DNA of 9,478 bases, from positions 1-9,478 of the forward strand of contig SXQR01000133.1 of assembly GCA_005792865.1 (NCBI GenBank), written 5' to 3'. Below are positions 1-6,770 of the stretch, in pieces (position 1 is the stretch's first letter; each line of letters starts with the position of its first letter). Position numbers and translations under genes: made by a program. The notes under the pieces were generated by a model. It ran no database searches. It saw only the letters and a list, made by a program, of their open reading frames with translations, and was not told the DNA's origin. This stretch comes from Flavobacterium sp. (GTDB taxonomy: Bacteria > Bacteroidota > Bacteroidia > Flavobacteriales > Flavobacteriaceae).

Positions 1-2438
1 GAAGGTCCTGCCCAATTCGAGATGTCATTTTCGGCGCAGATGGCCCGTACATAGAATACATACTGGGTACCCGAGGTAAGACCCGTAGCCAGATATGGAT
101 TGGTCGCCGGAATGCCCGGAGTGGCCAGGGTCGGTGGCGGAGAACCGGCCGGAAGGATGATGACCTCCCACGCAGTGGCAGTTGCGGCCTCAACCCAGCT
201 CAGCAATGCTGAAGTCTCGGTAACCTGAGTCGCGGCAAGTTGGACGGGTTTTGGACATGTTGCCGGAATACAGTTTACAGTTGCAGAATACAATTGGGTA
301 CCCTGAAGGTTTTGTCCCGGAGTATGCGTAAACAGCACGGCGCCGGTCTGCACATTTACCACCTGGATGCCGACCTCGTTAGCGAAAGCGCCTCCGGTGT
401 TCCAGAAAAGTTCAAAAGGAATTCCGTTACAAAGTTCGAGCGTAACGGTAACTGGGTTGGTGTCATCGGCAAAATCCGGACCGACGAGTGTCGCGACCGT
501 AATGCCGTTCTGCGAAACCGTCATGGTATTGCCGTTCCAGGAATCCCCGAAGGAATCCACCATCACGAACGAATACTCGCAAAGGTTGCTCGGAAGGCAG
601 ATCAGGGTGCTGAAAGCCGCACCATTGCTCCAGAAGCTGCTGTCGGTATCCGAACAGACCGTACGGACATAAGCCACATACTGGGTAGCGGGATCAAGTC
701 CGGTAAATACATATGGATTGGTCGTAACCGTCGTAAATCCTGTCGCGCCCGGCCCCGGTGGAGGCGATGTCGCGGGCAGTACGATAATGTCCCAGGTTGT
801 GCCCGGAGGCGTATTGTTCTCTGTCCAGGCCACCTGCACCGAATTCAGCCCGATATTGGAAACTTGCACATTTGTAGGTTTAAGGCAGGTCGGAGGCGTA
901 CACTCGGTCGTGCTTGCGTAAAGCGTCGTGCCCTGCGACCCGCTGCCGGGTGCCAGGGTGTAAACGACTTCACCGAGGAAGCTCGTGATGGAAACACCTA
1001 CTTCGTTTGCAAAGAATCCGCCGTTGTTCCAGAACAGCGAGAAAGCAAGTCCGTTACAAAGCGGCACCTGTACCGTAATGGGTCCTGTGCCGGTAGTGAA
1101 GTTAGTTCCAAGAGTGGCCACGACGATGCCGTTCTGGATCACGCTCATGGTGTTGCCGTTCCATCCGTCACCAAAAGTATCGGTAAGGGTAAAGGTGTAA
1201 ATACATTGTTCCGATACAGGACAGATCGTGGTGTTGAACTGAAGCGGATCGCTCCATGCACTTGTATTGGTATCCGAACAAACCGCGCGGATATAAAAGT
1301 CATAAGCCGTTCCCGAGGTCAGCCCGGTCAGGGTGAAAGGGTTTGTCGGTGCAGCGGTCCATCCTGTCTCGGTCGGCGATGGCGCGGGTGAACCGGCCGG
1401 AACCGCAATGACCTGCCAGGAAGCTTCGGTGCCGCCTGCAGTCCAGGCAAAGGTGGCGGAAGTCTGCGTGATGCCCGAAACACTCAAATTGGTCGGCGCG
1501 AGGCACGCAGGTTCGTCGCAATTCATCATCGCTTCAAACAGCTGCGTATTCTGGGAACCTTCTCCCGGATCCTTGATGAAGATGACCTGGTCAAAGTTGT
1601 TCACGATCTGGATGCCGACCTCGTTCGCGAAGAAACCACCGGAATTCCAGAATAACGAGAACGGAATGCCGTCGCAAAGTGCCACCGGAATCGTCACGGG
1701 GCCCTGGCCTGTCGTGAATGTTGGCCCGAGCGTCGCCACGACAATGCCGTTCTGGATCACGCTCATGGTGTTTCCGTTCCAGCCGTCGCCAAATGAATCC
1801 GTAAGCACAAATTCATAGGTACAGGCATCGGCAGGCGGGCAGATCGTGGTATTGAAATTAAGTGGTCCTCCCCAGGCGCTGATCGTGCCTTCGGGACAAA
1901 TTCCACGGATGTAAAAATCGTAAGCGGTACCCGATGTCAGGCCCGTAAGCACAAACGGGTTTGTGGGGGCAGCCGTCCAGCCGGTAGTGCCGGATGTTGG
2001 CGGCGGTGACCCCGCAGGAAGCGCGATGACCTGCCACTGGGTTTCAAGTCCGCCCGGGGTCCAGGCAAAACTTGCCGAAGTCTGTGTGATGGCCGATACG
2101 GTCAAATTGGTCGGGGGAAGACACGCCGGGTTGACGCAATCCACGACACCGTTATACAAGACGGTATTCTGCGATCCGGTGCCGGGCTCATAATTGAAAA
2201 TCGTCTGCCCGAAGGAGTTCACGATCGAAACCCCGACTTCTCCCGCAAACGCGCCGCCCGAGTTCCAGAATAGCTGGAAATCGCCGTCGCAAAGAGGTAC
2301 ACTAACGGTCACCGGGCCGCTGCCGGTGGTGAATGTAGAACCGATCGTGGCAACGGTAACGCCGCCCTGGATCACGTTCATCGTATTGCCGTTCCAGCCG
2401 TCGCCAAAAGTATCGGTCATGACAAACTGGTAATTACA
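1..2438 (-). repeat. Tandem super-repeat of ~205 codons (FGDGWNGN module + Fn3) inside the adhesin gene
   Basis: Each unit runs from the cysteine opening an FGDGWNGN module to the next such cysteine. Units start at 2438, 1823, 1205 and 581 (minus strand), giving lengths of 615, 618 and 624 nt, with a fourth unit cut by the window edge. All spacings are multiples of three. Landmarks recurring in each unit are an opening Cys, a T/V-D-S/T-FGD-G/S-WNGNTM core, a V-A-T-(I/L) strand, L-C-D/N-G, L/F-W-N-x-G-G-x-F, E-V-G, and a closing Cys, followed by Fn3 beginning C-x-x-P. Units 2 and 3 are the most alike. Unit 4 is the most diverged: it has FGDSWNG instead of FGDGWNG. Confidence 0.85.
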
Positions 2439-4055
2439 GCCTACCGAACAAGTCGTAGTATTGAACACATACGGACCCGCCCAGGGGCTAAAGGTGCCAT
2501 CGCCGCAATCGGCACGCACCCAGTACTGGTACTGGCCCAGGGCCAGCGGCGCACCCGTGGTGAGCGAGTTGACGCTAACTGCGGTATTGTCGGTAACAGT
2601 GGTACCTGAACCGGCCGGGATGGGATCGCCGGCATTCTGGACAACATATTCCCAGGAAGTCGCACCGCCCGGGTTGCCCCAGGAAAGTTCGGCGCTGTAA
2701 ACGCCCCCTGTCTCACCCGTGCCAACGGCCGAAAGGTTGTTCGGCGGCGCACAGTTGAGCGTTTGGATCACCAAAGTATACCCAACCGATTGTGGAAACC
2801 CGTTGGTGGAGATCACTATTATATATTGTGTTCCAGCGGTAACGTTCAAACTGGGGATTTCCCGAATCGTGCCGCCATTGTTGGAAACGCCCGCGAGGCA
2901 CGAGACACCCACGTTGGCACATCCCTCGTAAACGAAAAGCCCGGACGAGGTTCCCGTCGGTGTCATCGCGATGCTGATCGCCCCTGATTCTGTTGGGGTA
3001 TAGGAATAGAAAACATCGTTCCCCTGCATAAAGTTTCCGCCGCTTCCGCATGGCGCGGGGACATCGGTGGTGTCGCCGTAAGCCGCGGTATTGTCGGTGG
3101 TACTATAAGGCGTGTTGGGAACAACTATTGGAGATGCGCATGACAGGCCGGGTGTCTGGGTCGTAAAGGTAAACGGCCCTACCCATTCGCTGGTGATGTT
3201 GTCCGGACAGATGGCCCGCACATAATATTCATAGGCCGTGGACGGTGTAAAAGGCGCACCGCCCGGCAGGGTCGTGGTGGCCAGATAAGGGTTGTCGGTC
3301 ACGATGGTGCCTGTTCCCGTGGGCGTGGTCGTGGCGGGAACGATCTCGAGTTCCCATTGGCTTGCACCGCTCGGGTTGGCCCAGCTCAGCGTCGCCGATG
3401 TCTGCGTGATCAATCCGGCCGCAAGCCCTGTTGGATCGGTACATTTTACGGCAACCTTGACCAGGTCCACCAGCCAGCGGTCACCGCTAAGTGCCGTGCC
3501 CACCTGGTTATATTCCATTACAAAAGCGATGTGGACCGATTGCCCTGCATAAGCATTCAAGTCCACAACTTTTTCTTCGTACACGTTAAAGATTTCCGTC
3601 AGCTGGTCTTCGCTCCATTGCTGGATGACCGTGTAGGCCGAGGGATCGTTTTGCGGCGAGGTGGCCGGCGCGACCATGATCTTGTAAACCGTTCCCTGGT
3701 CGCCGTTGATGGTGGTCCGGGTCCAGAACCTCAACTGCCCGTTGGTGGGCACCGTGACAGCAGGCATGGCCAGATAGTCGCGGGAGGTGTTGCCGTTCCC
3801 GATATTTTCACGGTTCATGAATGCGGCCCTGACACCTTCAAATACAGTGACCGGCGTGGTGACCGCCGTGTTGACATTCCAGCTTTGGCCAAGGCCGACG
3901 CCGTTGTCAAAAACGCCCCAGGTTCCCGAATCCAAAACCCAGGTATCCGAGGCAAGATCCGGAAGCGTCGTGCCTTCAAATCCCTCCTGCAGGATTACCT
4001 GCGATTGGCCCGCAAATGAGAATAGAAGCAGGAGTAACAGAGTAATTTTTTTCAT
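1..4055 (-). CDS. Secreted multi-domain adhesin-like protein (cleaved-adhesin + Fn3 + PPC-like + FGDGWNGN repeats), 3' end outside window
   Basis: This frame is open without a stop for 1351 codons and runs off the left edge, so the C-terminus is missing. The ATG at 4055 is well fixed: an in-frame TAA lies 12 nt upstream, and the protein opens MKKITLLLLLLFSFAGQSQ, a typical Sec signal peptide probably cut near residue 19. Domains seen, in order: about 20-204, beta-rich 'EGFEG...FWTRTT...GDRWLVD' resembling the cleaved-adhesin/choice-of-anchor J family; 206-300 Fn3; 306-435 PPC-like ('GNDVFYSYTPTESG', 'LFVYEGC'); 436-533 Fn3; then FGDGWNGN modules at 540-640, 745-846, 951-1052 and 1159-1262, alternating with Fn3 at 645-737, 851-943, 1057-1151 and 1267-1351 (cut). 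Such proteins are usually exported and surface-anchored or released by the type IX secretion system. The expected C-terminal sorting domain would lie outside the window, so that route is inferred. No catalytic domain is visible; a role in adhesion or glycan binding is likely but unproven. Confidence 0.88.
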   Translation of the reverse strand, partial: MKKITLLLLLLFSFAGQSQVILQEGFEGTTLPDLASDTWVLDSGTWGVFDNGVGLGQSWNVNTAVTTPVTVFEGVRAAFMNRENIGNGNTSRDYLAMPAVTVPTNGQLRFWTRTTINGDQGTVYKIMVAPATSPQNDPSAYTVIQQWSEDQLTEIFNVYEEKVVDLNAYAGQSVHIAFVMEYNQVGTALSGDRWLVDLVKVAVKCTDPTGLAAGLITQTSATLSWANPSGASQWELEIVPATTTPTGTGTIVTDNPYLATTTLPGGAPFTPSTAYEYYVRAICPDNITSEWVGPFTFTTQTPGLSCASPIVVPNTPYSTTDNTAAYGDTTDVPAPCGSGGNFMQGNDVFYSYTPTESGAISIAMTPTGTSSGLFVYEGCANVGVSCLAGVSNNGGTIREIPSLNVTAGTQYIIVISTNGFPQSVGYTLVIQTLNCAPPNNLSAVGTGETGGVYSAELSWGNPGGATSWEYVVQNAGDPIPAGSGTTVTDNTAVSVNSLTTGAPLALGQYQYWVRADCGDGTFSPWAGPYVFNTTTCSVGCNYQFVMTDTFGDGWNGNTMNVIQGGVTVATIGSTFTTGSGPVTVSVPLCDGDFQLFWNSGGAFAGEVGVSIVNSFGQTIFNYEPGTGSQNTVLYNGVVDCVNPACLPPTNLTVSAITQTSASFAWTPGGLETQWQVIALPAGSPPPTSGTTGWTAAPTNPFVLTGLTSGTAYDFYIRGICPEGTISAWGGPLNFNTTICPPADACTYEFVLTDSFGDGWNGNTMSVIQNGIVVATLGPTFTTGQGPVTIPVALCDGIPFSLFWNSGGFFANEVGIQIVNNFDQVIFIKDPGEGSQNTQLFEAMMNCDEPACLAPTNLSVSGITQTSATFAWTAGGTEASWQVIAVPAGSPAPSPTETGWTAAPTNPFTLTGLTSGTAYDFYIRAVCSDTNTSAWSDPLQFNTTICPVSEQCIYTFTLTDTFGDGWNGNTMSVIQNGIVVATLGTNFTTGTGPITVQVPLCNGLAFSLFWNNGGFFANEVGVSITSFLGEVVYTLAPGSGSQGTTLYASTTECTPPTCLKPTNVQVSNIGLNSVQVAWTENNTPPGTTWDIIVLPATSPPPGPGATGFTTVTTNPYVFTGLDPATQYVAYVRTVCSDTDSSFWSNGAAFSTLICLPSNLCEYSFVMVDSFGDSWNGNTMTVSQNGITVATLVGPDFADDTNPVTVTLELCNGIPFELFWNTGGAFANEVGIQVVNVQTGAVLFTHTPGQNLQGTQLYSATVNCIPATCPKPVQLAATQVTETSALLSWVEAATATAWEVIILPAGSPPPTLATPGIPATNPYLATGLTSGTQYVFYVRAICAENDISNWAGP
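1117..1163 (-). repeat. Near-identical 47-bp DNA copy shared with 1735-1781
   Basis: This segment matches 1735-1781 at 45 of 47 bases (differences at 1125 and 1155), with a 29-bp uninterrupted identity at 1126-1154 versus 1744-1772. The offset is exactly 618 bp, one super-repeat. It encodes the core after FGDGWNG (residues N-T-M-S-V-I-Q-N-G-I-V-V-A-T). Third codon positions are conserved too, suggesting recent duplication or gene conversion between units rather than protein-level constraint alone. Confidence 0.8.
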
Positions 4056-4108
4056 AAATGAAAACGTTTAATAATGAATGTGTTGTGGTAATAGTTTGTA
4101 GGGGATTC

Positions 4109-4116
4109 CAAATTTA
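4109..4116 (-). promoter_or_regulatory. Candidate Bacteroidota -7 element for the adhesin gene
   Basis: Read on the minus strand this is TAAATTTG, an exact match to the TAnnTTTG -7 consensus of the Bacteroidota primary sigma factor. It would give a leader of roughly 45 nt before the ATG at 4055. The -33 partner is poor: only a TTTC stands about 15 nt upstream. The leader just before the ATG is A/T-rich with no Shine-Dalgarno, as is usual in this phylum. Short A/T-rich motifs arise by chance, so this is tentative. Confidence 0.4.
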
Positions 4117-4156
4117 ACGAAAATTCTGAAAGAAATGTAAAAATTTTAAAGTATCG

Positions 4157-4178
4157 ACGACCAGCATTATTCTGTCGT
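4157..4178. promoter_or_regulatory. Imperfect inverted repeat between the adhesin gene and lpxH
   Basis: The arms ACGA-c-CAG and CTG-TCGT form a 7-bp stem with one bulged C (4161) around a 7-nt loop (4165-4171). It sits immediately upstream of the lpxH -7 candidate, where a -33 element or an operator would be, and about 40 bp upstream of the adhesin -7 candidate. It could bind a regulator of either gene or be chance; there is no U-tract, so it is not a terminator. Confidence 0.15.
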
Positions 4179-4183
4179 TTATC

Positions 4184-4191
4184 TACATTTG
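4184..4191 (+). promoter_or_regulatory. Candidate Bacteroidota -7 element abutting the lpxH start codon
   Basis: TACATTTG is an exact TAnnTTTG match ending only 5 nt before the ATG at 4197. Transcription starting at the usual distance after this element would begin at or next to the start codon, giving a leaderless or near-leaderless mRNA. No convincing -33 TTTG is seen at normal spacing. It may be fortuitous, with the true promoter further upstream. Confidence 0.4.
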
Positions 4192-4196
4192 CACTG

Positions 4197-5003
4197 ATGC
4201 GGGAAATCAGCAAAATCAACCATTTGGAAGGCAAGAAAATCTATTTTGCCTCCGACCAGCACCTGGGCGCACCAACCATGGCGTCAAGCCTGCCGCGGGA
4301 AAAAAAATTTGTCGCATGGCTGGATCAGGTAAAATCCGATGCCGGCACAATATTCCTTTTGGGCGATCTTTTTGACTTTTGGTTTGAATATAAGACCGTT
4401 GTGCCCAAGGGATTTGTCCGTGTTTTGGGCAAGCTCGCCGAACTTCGTGACGCTGGCATCGACATCATTTTTTTTGTAGGAAACCACGATTTGTGGATGG
4501 AGGGATATTTTGAACAGGAACTCCAGATTCCGGTTTACCATGAGCCCCTGCGCTTTAATATTGCAGGCAAGAATTTCCTCATCGGTCACGGCGACGGATT
4601 GGGCCCTGGCGATAAAGGATACAAACGCATGAAAAAGGTGTTTCGCGCCCCCGCATCAAAATGGCTGTACCGATGGCTTCATCCCGATATAGGTGTGCGG
4701 ATCGCACAATACATGTCGGTCAAGAACAAGCTCATTTCGGGCGATGCCGACGTGCGGTTCCTGGGCGAGGACAACGAGTGGCTTGTGCAATACGCCAGGA
4801 GAAAACTGGAAAAGGAACATTTTGACTATTTCATCTTCGGCCATCGCCACCTGCCGATGGACATCAAGGTGGGCGAGAATTCCCGTTACGTGAATTTGGG
4901 CGACTGGATCGGTTATTTTACGTACGGCGTCTATGATGAAAATGGATTCAGGCTTTTGGAATACCCCGCGAATACCGCGGCAAATCTCGCTAACAGGGGC
5001 TGA
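4197..5003 (+). CDS. lpxH: UDP-2,3-diacylglucosamine diphosphatase LpxH (lipid A biosynthesis)
   Basis: LpxH hydrolyses UDP-2,3-diacylglucosamine to lipid X and UMP, the fourth step of lipid A synthesis, as a peripheral enzyme on the inner face of the cytoplasmic membrane. The 268-residue product has the full calcineurin-like metallophosphoesterase motif set: SDQHLG (D20, H22), GDLFD (D57), GNHD (N96-H97-D98), GHGDG (H131) and GHRH (H216, H218). It is somewhat longer than the roughly 240-residue E. coli enzyme, mainly from a 12-residue N-terminal lead and a short tail. ATG 4197 is the first standard start codon after an in-frame TAG at 4092 and the only Met before the first motif; a TTG at codon 10 is a weaker alternative. 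The gene is divergent from the adhesin gene and overlaps recJ tail-to-tail by 14 bp. Its presence implies a Gram-negative outer membrane. LpxG-like or other phosphoesterase specificity is less likely given the match along the whole length. Confidence 0.9.
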   Translation: MREISKINHLEGKKIYFASDQHLGAPTMASSLPREKKFVAWLDQVKSDAGTIFLLGDLFDFWFEYKTVVPKGFVRVLGKLAELRDAGIDIIFFVGNHDLWMEGYFEQELQIPVYHEPLRFNIAGKNFLIGHGDGLGPGDKGYKRMKKVFRAPASKWLYRWLHPDIGVRIAQYMSVKNKLISGDADVRFLGEDNEWLVQYARRKLEKEHFDYFIFGHRHLPMDIKVGENSRYVNLGDWIGYFTYGVYDENGFRLLEYPANTAANLANRG

Positions 5004-6687
5004 TGTCCCTGACCTTCAATTGAAGCGAAACGCTGCCGTTCCACTCATTTTCGTCGATGCTGAAGACCGCGTTGAAGGGTTTTGATTCCGAAACCTCGGG
5101 CAATTTTTGTCCCAATCCGAATCCAACAGCCCCAATCGATATGCCGTCTTGCTTCAAATAAAGTTTAAGGTGACAGCCATCCTGTCCTATCGCTTTGGCG
5201 AAGCCCGTGTCCCTGACATTCCTGGCCAGGAAGACCGGCGACATGTTTCCGGGCCCGAAGGGCTCAAACTGCTTCAATAACCGGTAAAATTTCGGGGTGA
5301 TGGCGCCAAAATCCAGTTCGCAGTCCACGACGATTTCAGGGGTACGGAGTTCCTCGGGCATGGTTTCCCGCACGACCTTTTCAAATGCTTCCTTGAAGTC
5401 CGGATAATTTTCCTCTCGGATGGTCATTCCCGCGGCATACATGTGACCGCCAAATTGCTCAAGGTGTTCTGAACATGCCTCGAGTGCGTTGTATATGTCG
5501 AAATCGCGCACCGAACGGGCGCTGGCCGCCAATTTCTCGCCGCTCCTGGTAAAGACCAATGTGGGACGGTAATAAGTCTCCGTCAGCCTTGATGCCACAA
5601 TCCCGATGACGCCCTTGTGCCATGAATCGCGGTAGACGACAGTAGTATAACGGTCTGCCTCACCGTTTTCCACGATTTGCGACAGCGCTTCCTCGGTAAT
5701 TTCGCGGTCAAGGTTCTTGCGCTCCACATTGTTGATTTCGATAGCCTTGGCGAGCTCGACCGCCCTTTCAGGATCGGTTTCATTGAGCAGTTCCACAGCA
5801 AAATTGCCGTGCTTGATCCGACCCGCAGCATTGATTCTTGGTGCGATGCCAAATACGACGTCGCTGATATCCGTCGCCCGCTTGTTGCGAAACGCGGCCA
5901 ACGCGGCAATACCCGGCCTTGGAGCGGCGTTGATGACCTCCAGGCCAAACTTCGCGAGCACCCTGTTCTCGCCCGTGATGGGGACGATGTCGGCCGCAAT
6001 CGCGGTCGCCACAAGATCGAGGTACGGAATCAATTCCTCAACCTCCTGCCCCCGTTTCTGCCCCAGCGCCTGCACAAGCTTGAACCCGACACCGCACCCG
6101 CAAAGTTCGTCATACGGGTAGTGGCAATCGGGGCGTTTGGGGTCAAGGACCGCCACCGCGTCGGGCAATCGTTCCCCGGGCCGGTGATGGTCGCAGATGA
6201 TGAAATCGATGCCTTTAGATTTGGCATAGTCCACATGTTCAATGGATTTCACGCCGCAGTCCAGGGCAATGATCAGCGTGATGCCGTTGTCATGCGCATA
6301 ATCGATGCCTGCAAACGAAACGCCGTACCCTTCGGCATAACGATCTGGGATATAGGTGTCGACCAGGTCGTGAAATGTGCGCAGGTAACTGGAAACCAGG
6401 GCAACCGAGGTTGTCCCATCCACGTCATAATCGCCAAAAACGAGGATGCATTCTCCGTCCTTTACGGCCCTTTCGATCCGCGACACCGCCAGATCCATGT
6501 CCTTCATCCAAAAAGGATTGTGCAGATGCTCAAGTGACGGCCGGAAGAATTCGCGCGCCTTATCAAAAGTATCTATGCCGCGCTGCACCAGAAGGCCGGC
6601 AATGCAGGGATCGACATTAAGCTCGGCCGCGAGTTTCTCACAGCACTCCGCATCGGGTTTGGGTTTAAGGGTCTGTCGCATGGTCAT
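4990..6687 (-). CDS. recJ: Single-stranded-DNA-specific exonuclease RecJ
   Basis: RecJ degrades single-stranded DNA 5' to 3' with Mn2+/Mg2+ and acts in RecF-type recombination, mismatch and base-excision repair, and processing of stalled forks. The 565-residue protein is close to the 577 of E. coli RecJ. DHH-family motifs are all visible: GDYDVDG (85-91; D86, D88, D90), ALDCG (D143), CDHHRPG (D166-H167-H168) and the D-rich D224...D233 stretch. The DHHA1 domain carries GGHMYAAG (413-420), followed by FEPFGPGN (475-481) and a C-terminal OB-fold-like part (about 450-560). ATG 6687 is chosen, with a second ATG two codons in; the alignment of the motifs suits either. The gene converges on lpxH with a 14-bp overlap and is divergent from ade. 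It appears intact. Confidence 0.95.
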   Translation of the reverse strand: MTMRQTLKPKPDAECCEKLAAELNVDPCIAGLLVQRGIDTFDKAREFFRPSLEHLHNPFWMKDMDLAVSRIERAVKDGECILVFGDYDVDGTTSVALVSSYLRTFHDLVDTYIPDRYAEGYGVSFAGIDYAHDNGITLIIALDCGVKSIEHVDYAKSKGIDFIICDHHRPGERLPDAVAVLDPKRPDCHYPYDELCGCGVGFKLVQALGQKRGQEVEELIPYLDLVATAIAADIVPITGENRVLAKFGLEVINAAPRPGIAALAAFRNKRATDISDVVFGIAPRINAAGRIKHGNFAVELLNETDPERAVELAKAIEINNVERKNLDREITEEALSQIVENGEADRYTTVVYRDSWHKGVIGIVASRLTETYYRPTLVFTRSGEKLAASARSVRDFDIYNALEACSEHLEQFGGHMYAAGMTIREENYPDFKEAFEKVVRETMPEELRTPEIVVDCELDFGAITPKFYRLLKQFEPFGPGNMSPVFLARNVRDTGFAKAIGQDGCHLKLYLKQDGISIGAVGFGLGQKLPEVSESKPFNAVFSIDENEWNGSVSLQLKVRDISPC

Positions 6688-6703
6688 CGGTGTAAAATTA
6701 CTT

Positions 6704-6711
6704 CAAAATTA
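6704..6711 (-). promoter_or_regulatory. Candidate Bacteroidota -7 element for recJ
   Basis: On the minus strand this reads TAATTTTG, an exact TAnnTTTG match, 16 nt upstream of the recJ ATG, so a leader of about 10 nt would result. A TTTT run about 16 nt further upstream is a possible degenerate -33 element. It lies within the short recJ/ade divergent intergenic region and is the best promoter candidate there. Confidence 0.45.
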
Positions 6712-6737
6712 TCTCGCGCATTACGGGAAAACCGTCG

Positions 6738-6757
6738 GCAAAAAATTATTCTTTTGC
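6738..6757. promoter_or_regulatory. Inverted repeat GCAAAA-N8-TTTTGC in the recJ/ade intergenic region
   Basis: The arms are perfect 6-bp complements (6738-6743 and 6752-6757) separated by 8 A/T-rich bases, ending 13 nt before the ade ATG. The right arm overlaps TTCTTTTG (6749-6756), a one-mismatch TAnnTTTG that could be the ade -7 element, so a protein bound here could repress ade or act on both divergent genes. I recognise no known operator in it, and in A/T-rich DNA such a repeat can arise by chance. Confidence 0.25.
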
Positions 6758-6770
6758 ATAAAACAATCGC

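Noticed and set aside
240..1391. Plus-strand open frame of 383 codons
   Set aside because: It is antisense to the adhesin repeats. Its product is rich in Arg, Cys and His with no recognisable domain, and its openness and internal periodicity follow from the repeated, stop-poor complement of the real gene.
1333..1818. Plus-strand open frames recurring at the repeat period (also 1963-2193, 2194-2433, 367-672, 985-1200)
   Set aside because: They resemble one another only because the underlying adhesin units repeat. They share the frame opposite the true coding strand and have no signal or domain of their own.
1..2438. Regular repeats as a CRISPR array or mobile element
   Set aside because: The period is about 618 bp, in frame and protein-coding throughout, with diverged units and no short direct repeats with unique spacers, transposase or terminal inverted repeats.
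3357..4019. Plus-strand open frame of 220 codons opposite the adhesin N-terminus
   Set aside because: The minus strand here encodes a signal peptide plus a recognisable cleaved-adhesin-like domain; the plus frame has no coherent protein features.
4157..4178. Hairpin as a terminator
   Set aside because: The stem is short and bulged, no T-run follows on either strand, and it lies between divergent gene starts where no terminator is expected.
5677..6537. Plus-strand open frame of 286 codons
   Set aside because: It lies fully antisense to recJ, whose motifs are all in the minus strand; the plus product looks like a complement artefact.
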